A program made the position numbers and the translations under genes. A stretch of DNA of 64,000 bases from Branchiostoma floridae (Eukaryota; Chordata; Leptocardii; Amphioxiformes; Branchiostomatidae). The notes below the pieces were generated by a model. The model was given only the letters and a program-made list of their open reading frames with translations, was not told the origin of the DNA and did no database searches. The stretch lies in assembly GCF_000003815.2 (NCBI RefSeq), contig NC_049980.1:20807609-20871608 (forward strand). The letters run 5' to 3'. Every line of letters begins with the position of its first letter. Positions within the stretch are counted from its first letter, which is position 1. Shown here in pieces: positions 10,529 through 24,200 of the stretch.

Positions 10529-12850
10529 GTGAGTGGTAATACTTTCAGGCTGGCGTTTTTATCTATCTGAGGTAAGTCGTTACTTAATCACTCAAAGTTT
10601 ACGAGCAATGTGTATTTTGTGACTTTCGAGACACTAGAAGCCCCAGCGGTGGGTATATATGGGCATATAAGGCTATATGATATAGATAACGTGCTGCCGC
10701 TCGTAACGCGTGTGTGAGAGTGTGCAGACCCGCTTGGAAGTGGCTGTTTAAGTCTAACCGGCTGGTTTGCACACATTATACCGCCGCGTGAACTGCCTGT
10801 GCCTTTCCTAGTGGCGGGAAAGATGAGGTCTTGTTGGCAGGTAATGGATGTTGACCCCGGCGTTACCAGGGGAGCGGGGACAGCGGAGATGGAGGTCGTC
10901 AGGCCGCAGGCTCATCCAATTTATGTGCGCTCTTACAGAATCCCCCTGATTTATTGCTCCATTACTTATGAATACATCCGAGATTGTGGGGCCGTACAAG
11001 CGAGATGCGGCCGCACGGCTGTACGGACCGGGCTAGAACAGCGCGCTGAGAAAGGTCTCTCTGAGTCTTGCCACAGTGTGATATACCGGGTGATACGATC
11101 TCTGCAGGTTTCGGAGCCTACTTTTGTGTTTGGTGATTCAAAAATATAATAAAAACTCAAGACCAGCTTAACGTTTTGAAAAATCCGCGCACAACGTAAC
11201 CGTTGTCTAGTGCATGAAGATTGTCGTCAGTAGAACTGCAAAATTTACAAGTACAACTGAAGCGCTTCGCAATCTAGTTCCGGACTGCATTAACTCTGCT
11301 GAATAAAATTTCCTCTCCATACTTCATAACCTGTTTTTTAATCCGCCAGGGGAACCTCAGCGCACGTTATGGGAACATTTCATCTCAACCTCTCTACAGT
11401 TTTACAATACTCGTGTTGCCTAATTTGACGGGTCATCGCATTTCTGAGGCTGTTGAATAAGACCAGCCATCCATTTTAAACCACGCGTTTTAACGGTTCC
11501 CGCAGCCGTCCGTATCAACATGCAAACCCACATCACCTCCGCCGAGAAGACATATCGCTTTCAAATTTTCCCCAGCAGAAACCAGCATTTTATAGGAAAT
11601 ACTCGCGTGTGTTAATGGCAGGGATATGGGGATTGTTCTCGCTGATAAACGTTTATCTAGTTAATGGCGGTAATCCAGTAATATTAATCTCCCTTGTCGG
11701 AGTGATAGATCTGTTCCGGACGTTGTGCATAAGGCGGAACCAAAAAGCCAATATTTTCTCAGTGCCTACGCGGGGCGGATGGAGAGAGAAAGACTAACCG
11801 GGGCCGTTTGTAGGCGCGCATTCGGCTGTACTGGTAGAGAGCGACATGGATATTATCAGGGGGAACCCAGCATTGGTAGTTTTACCTCCGCCGGGGCGGT
11901 TTAGCCTTGTGTCCGTCCCTATTGTAGCTTTTGCTTGGGAGATCGGATAGGGGCAACAATCGGCCGGATACCTGGGTGTGGACGGTTATGTTTGTATCAG
12001 AATAACGTATGCTTGATGGGATGAGTTTGGCAGAGCTGACATCTCTTTATATAAAACCAACTACGGTTGGACCACCTGACCTTGAAAAGATAAGCTGATT
12101 CTGAGGGTATCTTTTATATAAATAACTTATACGTTGTTATGTAAGATCTGCTACTTTTGGAACCTGAGTTCAGGGAACGTACTCTTTGTAACAAATTTCG
12201 TTGACACCCAGGTCAATTAGAATTTTCGGAGGAGTTTTTTTAACAGTAAAGATAGAATGGAAGGAAGGCCTAGGTTGATAGATGTAGTTTTCTGGCGACG
12301 CGCTGTTTGAATGGTTGGAGACAGGAGTACACGCGACAACTGAGTTGCTGTTCTATAACAGGTAATAGGTACTGTACCTCTTCTGGCATCGAACAACTTG
12401 TGTAAAGAGGACCCCGCTGTATTAATATCCCTTACGCATTTTTAACTACTTGCTTGAAAAAATCAAGACATGGTGAGTTCCCTTGTCAAGATGTGCTTGT
12501 AGATGTTCAAGGCTAGTCAAGCGGAGCAACCAAAGTCCCCAGATGAGTTGACCTTGAGGTTAAAAGGTCTGACATTTAAGCGGTGTCAAGTCGTCTTCTT
12601 TGTCAACAAACATTCCTGGGCTCAATTCATGTTTTCCAGTACAACATGGGGCGATGATTGAAGTGTTTTAGTGTGGATGTTATCACAGGCACGTCACATC
12701 AAAACATTATATGTATGACTTTTTCTGGAAAAGCGTAATTAAAGCGTAATTATGGTCAAAGACAACCAGTCAATCAAGGAATCAATCAATTAATCGTTAT
12801 CGCAGTTAACAACTTCACGGTGACGATTTTCTGTGCCAAGGGTGGAAATG
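10529..12850. other. Non-coding sequence, nothing recognised
   Basis: No supported gene or named repeat. Open frames around 10799-11160 on both strands overlap one another and show no known motif. Confidence 0.5.
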
Positions 12851-12862
12851 AATACATATATC

Positions 12863-12889
12863 GATTGATTGATTGATTGATTGATTGAT
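12863..12889. repeat. (GATT)n microsatellite
   Basis: Nearly seven perfect copies of GATT. A looser CAATCAATTAATC stretch lies at about 12775-12800. Confidence 0.95.
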
Positions 12890-14475
12890 CATCAGCTCCT
12901 AACTCGCGGTGGACAACCAACCCCTGCCTGTAGATGAACGGTTGGTCCCTGACTCATGATGGCTTGGTACCAGCGGAGACAATCGGCAGCCCTTGTCAGC
13001 CTGCCACGCCGACATGCAGCACCCCTATCACTGGAGCGGAATGTATAAACATCGACTTTCTCTCCCGGGGTTGGTGTTGGGGAGGAATGCAGTTAGCCCT
13101 GCATTTGTGCGTGGTTCCCCCGGCCTGACACACACAGCTCTCCGTGCGAGCTCGGGAAGGTACGCACGGAATGTGCTGTATCCTTGCACTTGTCCTTGGT
13201 TGCGGTGTTACAGGCCAGGGCAAAAACCTCTTCTTTGTCAACTCCAGTTGGTCAAGGTTAATACCACAGCGCGCACTTCACGCGTGTGTACAGAAGATGA
13301 ATAGATGACGTTATTGCTCTTGTCAGCTCGGATACAGTTTATATACGATGTGTCGAGCCGTGGAGTTGGGAAGAATGCATGTCTTGGCTAAACGCGTTTC
13401 ACAGTGGCTGTTACTTTTGAGGCCCACTAAATGCTTACAAAAAGACATCTCTGTGGCAATAATCGAGACAATTTCCTTTTATTGTCGATTCAACTCATTT
13501 ATACTGTAGATAAATTAGAAAAAAAATTGTGTATTAATCATTTAATGAGTGATGTTTTCTTGTTGTTGCAAAGCTGGCTACACCTATATTACCCTATATG
13601 TATTACCGACTCTTTGTGTCCGTTCGCCAACTAAATTTAGTACTACATTTGTATATGAAAAAAAGGTTTGATTCCTTTCAAATTGAAAAAGCCACATTTG
13701 TGACGATTAAGAAGCTTGTCAAGAATAGCAGTGGAGAACAACTCATAATCCGAAGAAGTTTCTCGCCTAGTTCATGTTATTTGTGTACACAAATGTAACA
13801 CAAAATTCTTTCCACCAGGATTGATTTGTCTACTTGGTTGGGTGTGCTCGTGGTTTTTACTCTGGCTACATATCCTACAACAGCTGCTCCCGTTCGGCCC
13901 TACAGTCGTTACGACTGGACCGCCCCTTCCCCTCGATTAGAGAACATAATTGTCTATCCTACGCCTTCATCTTTGCGAGAGAAAAAAAAGATGTGTTTTA
14001 TGTCGCGATGAGGCGTAGCTCATTCAATCACAGTCATCTGCACGTCGGGCCGGCGGGAGCACGGAGATCACACGTCTGGTGCGGGAGGGTTTATCACTTC
14101 AGAAGGGCTTTGAGTTTGTATCACATCTCGCAAAACGCGAGGTTACATGATATAATTGGCCATCACTTGCATCATATTATTCCTCAATCAGGTTCATTTG
14201 TAGTTCAGCTATCCTGATGCTGCCGATGAAACGGGGCACTGGGCGGCAGGCAAAGTGGTTGATTGATCGGACCTGTCGTTTGGCGTTTGACTAATCCCCG
14301 CCACATGCAAGCCCGGCAGCAGCCCTGCATTTATTATTGCCACACCAGCGCTAGCCCTCGCTCCCGGCGACTGACAGATAGAATCGCTGCTCATTTCATC
14401 TGTTTGCCAGCGATCGCGCAGAGCGCAGACTTGTAACCGGGTCCTAATGGCGCGCTTCTCTCTTGTACCCCGCAG
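12890..14475. other. Non-coding, ends in the acceptor of the first coding exon
   Basis: No gene seen. The stretch closes with a pyrimidine-rich tract and CCCCGCAG at 14468-14475, a strong acceptor for the start-codon exon of the ZNF608/609 gene. Confidence 0.5.
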
Positions 14476-15248
14476 GAAGCTTGCTGAGGGCCTGCCGAGG
14501 GAAACACAGCCAGGCCGTCATGACGCCGCGGATTTCCGTGTGAGGGAAGATGGCAGCAGTACTCGGGACCCAGGAACACGGCTTGTACGATAGCGGAGAC
14601 GAGTGGGAAGTCGGGGTCGGCGACCTCATCATCGATTTGGACGCAGATTTAGAGAAGGACCGGCGTAGAGCAGAGGAAGAGAAAATTATGGTCGCTCCTT
14701 CACTGCAGAAGGAGTCAAAGACTGGAGCTGCCGGAAAGGACCTGAAAATGAAAGTCAAACGCAGCAAGGGGGTGAATGGAGCGAAGACTTCCTATAGTAT
14801 TTCAGATCTGAACGTAGGGAAGAAAGATGGCGACTCTCAGTACGATTTTGACGGAGAGAGCAGCCCCGGTGTTGTACCTACGGCGGCGGGGAAGGCTGGC
14901 AAGGCCGCTTCTGGTCAGGACAAGCCAGGCAAGGCGCGGGGAGGCAGCGGTGGGAAGGGAGGACGGAATAACGAAAAAGCCAATAAAGATGGCGGGAATC
15001 CATCAAAAGAGGCTTTGAGCCAACATGACGAGTCGACTGGGACGAACATCAATAGTCAAAGTTCCCATGGTAACGAGGATGGACAAAAATGCACCAGTTC
15101 AGGCAAGAGCGCCAAACGAGAAGAGAAAGCAGCGACCAAAAGTAAAAGTTCCCCTAAAAAAGACAAGGACAAATCAAAGGACTCCAGCCACGGCGGAAAG
15201 GCTTCGAAAGGAAGCAAGAAAGCCAGCAAAGCAGAAAAGGCTGACAAG
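14476..15248 (+). CDS. ZNF608/609 start-codon exon (5' UTR 14476-14549, coding from 14550)
   Basis: The acceptor CCCCGCAG is followed by 74 bases of leader, then AAG-ATG-G (good Kozak context, A at -3 and G at +4). The 233 codons end exactly in phase at GACAAG|GTAACG. The protein starts [20 protein letters not shown], the conserved acidic N-terminus of ZNF608/609. The rest is Lys/Ser/Gly-rich, disordered and highly basic ([25 protein letters not shown]). The exon is the counterpart of human ZNF609 exon 2, the source of circ-ZNF609. Reading through the donor adds only VTSSTS and a stop. Confidence 0.93.
14520..14543 (+). promoter_or_regulatory. Upstream ORF in the 5' UTR
   Basis: If the exon starts at 14476, the leader contains a single upstream ATG. 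It opens a seven-codon frame, MTPRISV, closing with TGA at 14541-14543, six bases before the main ATG. That TGA is also in frame with the main ORF, which fixes 14550 as the first possible in-frame start. Such a short, closely spaced upstream ORF would be expected to lower initiation at the main start. Confidence 0.55.
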
Positions 15249-18200
15249 GTAACGTCTTCTACCTCTTAGACTTGCGCACGCTTTAGCGGCCGTAAATATG
15301 CCAGAATTAGGCTTGATGGGAGAGGGCTGTTCACTTGTAAGGAGAGGTTTTCCTAGGGGATGAGCCGTGTCAGCACCTAGTGCCAACGGTCTGCCCCGGC
15401 TAGCCCCGTGTCCCCGATTAGACTGATCACCACCTGAGCAATTAATGAGTATGCAATAAGGGACGGATCATGTTTAGTTTAGCGGGGGTCTATGCATGCT
15501 GAAGGCTACCTCGTAATCTTCGCTGAATGCCTTTTGTTCAAATGATGTTCATGTTCAGCTCTGATACTGTTCTGTAATTGTGTATTTCTCCGTGTGCCGT
15601 TTCTTCTATCCCAGCCCACGATGTTGTACTAGCTAGACGGAAATTTCGTGTTTGCCAGCTCACGAAAACGTTGCCCAGAGGACGGCCGCAAAGCTTCCTG
15701 CGAGGTCAGATAGTGTGACCCCGTTGACATACTTCCAAGATGTTCACCCATCCGGCGTGCCATAAAGCTCCCGCCGAACTCGCGCCGCGCCGAGACAATC
15801 CTTCCTTCTCATTTCCAAATCCTCGGTGATATGATAAATTTCTTATAAAACCAAAAAGCTGAGTTGAAAAGGATCTCTAGTGATTTGGAGTAGATTAGAG
15901 AAACAGTCGCTGGCCTTGAATCCCGGCACATGGGGATTTTAAATGTTTTACAATATTAACATAACTGTCGTGGGTTACACATGCGGGTCGCGTGTTTTAC
16001 ATCCACACTGCCGTGACCGTGGAAGGAATGGGTTTGGAGAGAACATCACCAGAGATTCGTTGCAAATGTCAGAGATGCTATGGCTGACTGGTAGCTTCTA
16101 TTTACCGTTAGCATTCATCAAAACTGTATGAAGTCGGTACAACATCCCGCGGACACATCATTTTTACAGATCAGCTTCCTGGCTTAATTCTGCCGTGTAC
16201 TGCCGCCAAAGATAAGAGATATCAGCGAGATACAGCAAGCTACTTGCGGAAGATGGCTATATGATGAATAAAACGTTGCTATTTCATAGGAAGGGCTCCT
16301 AATTAAGATTTGCTTTCGGCGTTGAAAAAAACGGTGGTTCTCATAAGTAAGCGCGTAAAGCCAGTGGGACAGGCTCAATTAGCAAGCGTGTTGTCTGCCG
16401 TGACGCCGGGTAATCTCCGGGGAGGGACAGCGCAGACCGCCGCGATGGCTGGAGTGAAGAGTCGGGTAATTGAGGGGGGGGGGGGGGTAGTAGCTGTCAG
16501 AGAGGCCCGGTCAGTCATAATACTCAGAACATATCATCTTAACGGTTTTATACCCCAGCATCTGCTTGCAGGTGGAAGCTCAGACGACAGACGGTATTTA
16601 GCAATCCTCCCGTGTCACCTTCCACACCAGCTTGTTAGACAACATCATGGCAGCGCCGTCCATTTCTCATCCAGCTGCAGCGGGGTCATAGTTACAGGCC
16701 TTGAACAGAACCGCACAGTTCTGCCAGTCATTGGTCGCTTTCCCAATACTGACACCGCTGTCTAACGGCTACAAATCCACCAACAAGTTCTTACTAAAGC
16801 GAATTAATTATGAGCAAAAGCGTCTTAGACTGATAAGGACAGAGACCCGTCACCTCATCTTCCCCACTCATCACGAGTTTTTAGTCTATCTCTAACACTG
16901 TTGATCCTGATGAGATCGGTGCATTCAATCGCTTGTCTTAATGATTCGCTGTGCTTTTAAAGTTCTGTCTCCTCAGCCATACTCCTTTTTTTATCCAATT
17001 CAACTCAAGCTTCATGCTGTTAATCGTTGGTAATCACTACTCGGTTCCACTAGATACTAGAAATGATCAAATCGCCATCATCATCATCATTTACAGCCGA
17101 AAAAACGTTCAGCGGTTGAGGCTGTCTTGTCTATGCCCGGCTAACTCCTCTGGCAAAATACATACCGATTTTGAGAACTTTTCTGGCAAACCAGGAGTCT
17201 AGCATAGACGAGGAAGGAGCCTGGTACGTCACCATGGTTCCTCAAACCGACATGTGACGGAAAACGGAGCTGTGTGCCAAGGCCGTCCCGTATAACTCAC
17301 CATTACTGTCAACATGGGGAAGAATGGAAATTCAATTTTCTCAACAAACACGAGGGTGTAGATAGAAGGGCTACGGGAAAAAACGTGATGATCAGCGGGA
17401 GCACACAAGAAAGATTATAGGTACAAATACAGGCATTTTGTCCTTAACTTTGTTCTTGCTGATAAGCTTGCACACTTGTATCTGTTCATGGACTAGTAGT
17501 CGAAAACATAGTCCCTCTTGTTTGTTACCTTGTAGAGAGGAAAGACATTCTTCAAACCTTACACCACTTCCCCATAGTCATGACCTTGAGGTTAGGAGAT
17601 TCCAACAGTCCAAGAAAAACAGAACAGACACAGACGTGAGAACAACATCGGGTGTAGTGTAGCGCTTGGCACGGAGACCTTCAGTGGGCGGCGGGTGGCC
17701 AGCGTGGATGCGTCCTGTCACGACTCTCCGTAGGCATTTTTCCACACACCACACTCAGTGATGAAAGAAGATGAAGCAGACGGTTGTTTTAAAGACCTTC
17801 TTTGATAGGAGATATACCGATGTATAATCTCCAAGCTGCAGCAGATGCCGGAAGGAATGGTACCAACATGCTCTTAATTGTCGTGATTTTATACCAGATC
17901 TCTCAACATCGTCTTGAAATCCCGCCTAGGACCAGAGACTGTCGAGTGAGTGATGACGTGTCTGCATCACTGCATCACTGTCGTAGGTCTTAGAATCTTA
18001 GAAACAGTCGCTGTATTGTAGTAACTGAACGTTTTACTTTGTGTACTTGGTGCGGATCTGGAGAAGTCTTCAGCAGTTTTATCCCTCACCTCCTCTCAAC
18101 AACAGTTTGTATAATCTTCAATCATTGGTTTATATCATATCAAACCTCCGTGATACTAGTCTGTGTAACACAAACTCCGCTGTCCAGGGCTCTAACTGGC

Positions 18201-21200
18201 CCCTCCCCGCGGATAGTGGGCCGGCGGATGTTTGGCGGGCTGCTATAAGCGAGATTTAATCAGGCTACCGTGATACCAGCTACTCTCGGATACCTAAGAT
18301 ATCAGTGGTATCAAAATGCGCGAACAGGACCTGGATATCTTAATCCTAGTATCTTTCCATGAAGGGCGATGGAAGTCGGAAGGCTAGGAATGCGATGGCA
18401 TCTATCGTGTTTCCGTTTGATTATAACTGACACGTAGCGTTATTCTCCTCCGCTTTCCCATTCCTGGGGGCTGAGGAAGTTCACATTTTCCCGAGGCAAG
18501 AGGTAACTGAGTAGCCGGATTTGTTTCAGAGCACCTGGGTATCCAGATAAACAGCCGTGCGGCTTCCTCTCGTCCGGAGCAGCCGTCAATCATCGGGTCA
18601 GATACTAACATTTGGTGTCGTCCTTCGGCGGCTGAAACGGGGTGCCAAACAAGTCAAGGAAGAAGGGATCCAGTCTGGTTCAAATCGATAGTAAGCTCGA
18701 CTGAGTGCAGAGGTTAGGAAGTGGTTTGACGGATTGAGCACTGAGCGGCAGGCTGTTAGAAACCTGGTTGTGGGAAGAACTTTCTTTAAGTTCCGTTTGG
18801 ATACTACCGTCTAATATGCCCCCCCCCCCCCCACCCACACACACACACACACACAAACAACTGCACAAGTTGTGGCAGGTGTAAATTGAAGCCCTCCCCT
18901 CCCTGCCATCGAAATGGCTAATGTATTGCCCCTTGCGTGCACCACACCGCAGGAAGAGTAGCAGTTGTTGAGTGGGAGCCAGATAGGGGTGAGGGGAAAC
19001 CGGGTCAAGGTGGGGGCGTCGCAGTGATTGGATAATTTGCAACTGACAGGCAGGGGGCAAGCTCCAAGTCACTCAAAGTATTGGGGGGGGGGGGGGGCAC
19101 TGCCAGTATTCTTGATGATCACAAATCACATCAGGTACGACACACGAAGGTTGCGGTTTGCGTTCTACTCGTCGGTAAAGTCCTCTGTCAGCAGCCTTGG
19201 TTCATATGCATATTTCTTTCTCTCTCTCCACACACACACACATCGGTATGGACGTAATAGGGTGAGCTGAAAGCATCGATGATTTATAGGGTACTAAAGT
19301 GTACTCATTTGGCGGAGACGTTCTTGTAAATCGATATCGATTAGAATAATTCACAGGTTCCCGCGGTGTCTGTGAGGGAGGAAGAGAAATATGACAGTAG
19401 GCGGGTGGAACGGATCCATGTTGTGACGATTAAGAATGTGATAAGAACAGCTCATATTTCAACCTGCTAGGGCACTAGCGCGATAGCCTGCGCGCCATCC
19501 TTTACCGGTATATCGGGGCTCCCATACTCGCTTGTAAGACAGTATATAGAAGAACTTTATTGCACGACATTTGTACATGGTACAATGTATATATAGGATC
19601 CAGGTAAACTAATTAGAAAGGTACCCAGGCTGGTAGCTTGTGACTGGAAATAAAGAACAGAACATCGGGAATCACTGCGGGTGGTTGGAACTGGTCCTCT
19701 TCAGGCACCGTTACGATAAAGTTCACACTGCATCAGGGCGGGGGAAAACTCACCTTTCTTTGGAAAACTTGCTGAATTTGATTTGGTCAAGGGTGTCATT
19801 GGCGAGAGTAACCAGTCTTGATGCAAATAGCTACACTTCAGTTGAGTTATAGTTCATGTACTCTTTTTGTGTCGCAACCCGACAGCTTACTTCCATTACG
19901 AGAAGCATTGTTGTTTTTTGCCAAAAAGTGCCAATATTGAATGGTAACACTCGTTTAATCTAATCAAAAGCTGCGAGTACATTGGCGATGTGTGATTGAT
20001 TCGATTTTCCTGTTGAACGATTTCGTCCTTGCGCACATGTAAGACATGCATGATATCTGTGGCATTTCGCGTTCGGTTGGTTTTTACTTCCATTTATTTT
20101 TGTAGGTTAAATGTTCTGTTTAAAACAACAACAGTGTGGTTCGGTGAATGTAGTGTACTTGATAACAACCTTGAAGGAAGCGGCAGTGCCCCACATGAGA
20201 CCAGTGGTTTCCCTGTTCCCGGTGAGACACACGACACGTCTGTCCCGCCTGTCACGCCCTACTTACCCCCGGCACGGCTGAAGCAGTAATTAGGCTCGAC
20301 CTCGGCGATTGGACAAGCCGTGAACTGATGTGACCGCACTTCGGTGTAATCAGACCCAGGAAGCTCAGGATGTTAAGTAGGATGTCACAAATACAGTCAT
20401 CCTGGGTTTATCTGTCATTCCTGTAGGTGTAAGTGCACCGGTAAATCTGGGATCTCTCATTATGATTTGACTGGTTTCATCAGAACAAATGAGTTGGTGA
20501 CGGTAAATTTGGTCTTTAGTTATGGTTGATGATATTTCTTCCCGACAGGCTGACATTACCCAGGCACTATGTAATATTTCTCGGTGTGGTGTGATGTGTG
20601 GGGGTATATATATAGTAGACAGTGTTACTGTCATGTTACATCTGCTGTTATGTGACAGTTGGTATATTTTTGTCCTGTCCAGTCCATCTAGTGCTAGTGG
20701 CACTAGTGGATGTTGTTTGCTGATGTCTTGTGACCTGTGGTCGGCCAACATGCAAGTTTACGTATGTCTAAACAAAACTGACGACATCCAAAGTTATGAA
20801 TATGTTCCGATCGAAATGGCTATAAAAACATATTCGGAGCTAAGGCTTAGTAACTTAGTTAACCCTATGTTATTGATTATAACACAGAAAAATTTACCAA
20901 TGAAGATTGGCAGAAGGTCTTTTCAAAAATAAGACCACCATCCACATTACATGATGACCCGTAATTCGACTTGTCCAGTTGTTACAATATACACTTGTAC
21001 TCTGCTAAATGGTGATATCAGGAGGACGTTAATTCTGTCTATTGTAGATTTTCCTGAGAAACCTCGCTGCTGAGACCTGTCCTAGCAAAGAGGGTTGCCG
21101 AGGAGGTTATGTTCTTGCCAGCCAGTTGTGTCTACAATTTAGATGTCTGTAACCAGGGTTTGGCACAAGATTATTGCATTGAGAGTTACCGGTGTCATAG

Positions 21201-24200
21201 GTGACAACAGTTCTGGGTACCGTTCCGAAAAGTTGCCAAGAAGCAGGTCCTTAATCACAAAGGTCCTTAACAGTAGTGCTCATGTAAGAGTGGTTGGGAC
21301 AGCGGGGCCCTGGCTTGTTTCCTGGAGAAGAAAACCTTTTACCCGGAGCTTCATCCGTGACAAACATTCCAAGAATGATTAAGATGTGGAAGGCCGAAGG
21401 GCCAATCGCCTTGACCTTTGAAGGTGATGTTTAAAGAGTTGTGTCAGCTCTCGGTTCCACAGCCGAGCCCTGAGACACTTCGGGTTTAGAAAAAAAAACA
21501 GCTTTTTATTGCTATGTCGTAAATTCTAGTACGGATATGCGTGGGGGAATCTAAGGACCAGAATTGGCGGCTGTTGAAAGACTTGAAAGAGCATGGCTAC
21601 AACTGCTTCACAGACGTCAACAGCGTTGAGCCCTGTGGAAGGTTCGCTGGGTTAGTTTGTTGACTTTTGTGTTCAACTTCCTCCGCTGTTTCTCTTCAGG
21701 GTGACCGCCATAGCCTGCTGACCGGCTGTCTCTCTACTGCCGACGGGGCGGCATCAACACTCGTTATCAGTGGCAACTAAACGTTAGCACGATTTTATAC
21801 CTGGTGTTTCACCAAACTAACGATCGCTTTGAGGGTTTTCGTACGGATTCTACCTCTTCCTTTCTCCGACCAAGTAGTGAAGAAAGCATCGCGATAGTTC
21901 TCCCAGCTGCCAGTCTGAATCTGTGGCTGGCTGCCGTTATCAATTTACTACAGAGATCGCACTGGAGGATAACCTGCGGGTGAAGCTGCTGGAATGACGG
22001 GTATGTCCCAAGCGATGGGCCTACTCTCACACTCAGCCTCCACCTGCACCCGAGCTGAGGGGCCATGTGAGGAGACTTGAAGTGCACGCTTAGCGGTACA
22101 GAGGCGTGCCAGTGTTTGTCAGCTTCGTGTGGACAGTGTAAACATTACAGGTCACTGGTAGATTCTGATGGCAGGCATGACTGCATCAGAGCAGGACTGG
22201 TCCAAAACGCTGCACACCGGAAATGTGCTACTTGAATGATGCAATGTGATGGTACATTATATGACTCGCATCGTGCTTAAGAAATTGACACACTTTCTTT
22301 GTATACATCTATTTATTTCCGGCAACATGTATAGCTAAGACCTAAGTGGAAGATGTTGTACGTAGCTAAAAACCGTTCTCAGGTCGGCTTCATGCCAAGG
22401 ACATTAATGGATTTTGTTATAGAATATGGCCTATATGTTTATTCATATTACTCTCGTTTTCAAAACGCGTCACTGCTCTGATGGGAAGAGGTCTCTTGAA
22501 GTAGGGCGATGATGACGTCATTGGTTCCTTGGGTGAGATCGCAGCCCGATAGATGACATCGCACTATCAGTATCAGGACCTATCAGATGTGAAGTGATGG
22601 TAATAATCTACCTTATCAACATAACGTGGAATGGTTGTTTTGTTGATTGTACTTTTGTCAGTGAGAACAATATGTTTTCCAACGTCGAAGTGTGATCGTT
22701 TACCTAAGTCAGGGATGAAAAAGGAAGGACTATTCCTTGCAGCCCTCATTGAAGACCTTAGCTGATTCAGCCAGGCTGTCCTTACACACTCTACACTTCT
22801 TTAAGTCGCGTGTAATGTACTGGTGTCCAATCTCCCCTCTGAATCAAATCCATTTTTGGATCAAGCCCAAGCCGTTAAAGATTTAAATTGCAAAACGCAC
22901 GCATTGGTGCTGACAGGCATGCTGTCATTTGGGGGAAACTTTGAAGCAATCCACAGGCTGGAGATCCCGCCGCACTTCTCATAAAAGGCGGCATAACAGA
23001 CTACTAAGCTTTAATACATCTGCCACCCAGTCGCCTCTCCTGCGCTGACCATCGTAATACTCCACTACTCTAGCCGCCGTTCTAAACTGTAAGTCCTCGA
23101 GGCTCCTTCGCACACGGTCATCAGGAAAAGCCACTCCCGCTAGCCTACCTTCACAGGAGGAATAACAAACGGCTGTGCAAATGTCTACAGAACGCACAGT
23201 TCTTCATGCTCTTATCTCCGTGCCAGTCGGCTCAACAGACGATTTCAGTTGGCATCAGCCAGTCCCGGTTGCGCGGCACCAGACTGCGAAAATCGAACCC
23301 TACCCGGCTAATAAAGCCTACCTGCACGCCATCGGTAAACCAAGAATAAAGATTTCCTTAATCATTTTGACACAGTAGGTCACCCCGGCACTGCGTGATG
23401 TATGAAGGTTCTGATAAGGCTTTGATAATGATCAGCCTTCGGAGATGATTTGCTTCCCGTTCTTTTTCCCTACGGTCATTGCTATTCTGCACATGTTACG
23501 ACCTATCCAATAACTCCACTAGCTCCCGTCTTGCTGTCTCTCTTCAACGAGCTCCAGTGAGGAGGGACGGTCTCTAGTGACACTAGAGGCTGGGGCAAGT
23601 GCACTTAACGATTTCAAAAGGGTTGCCGTAATAGCCTTGTCTTATTACTTCTGCTATCTGGACAGCTAGATTGGTATAAATGGATTATACAGCGGCTCAC
23701 GAGAAGTTATCATTCAGGGTGGTGACAAACAAAGAAAAACGATACGCTCAGTTTCAGTCATCGCACCAGCTCATTTCATCCTTTAATTGTAGAAATGATA
23801 TAAACTTGTAAAGAACATTCTTCAGCTTCCCTTGCCACAAGGTTCGTGCCAACCGGCAACAGAGTTGTCCACATGGCATATTGTTGTACGATACAAGGTG
23901 TCTGTTGTGTAAATCCCGCATTTGGAATCACAGGGTGGTATTCTGTAGGAGTTATCCTAACGTTATTTCTCGCTCCATTTGACGCTGGGTAATATCTATA
24001 CATACTGACGATAGGATAGGAAAACAATACAATGACGTATTGGAGCTGTTTCAGAGCCTATCCCATACCGTAAGTCATCAACATTCAGCTGGTGTTGACC
24101 TAGATGCACTCCTAAACTGTACAGCGCCATAAAAAAACAGACAAATGGATACATCTGACAACTACTAACGACTCCGATAGGGTGGCTGGGAATTTTCTCC

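Noticed and set aside
16310-16765. 151-codon open frame on the + strand in intron 1
   Set aside because: It spans the poly-G tract, has no domain, and lies wholly inside the ZNF608/609 intron without splice support.
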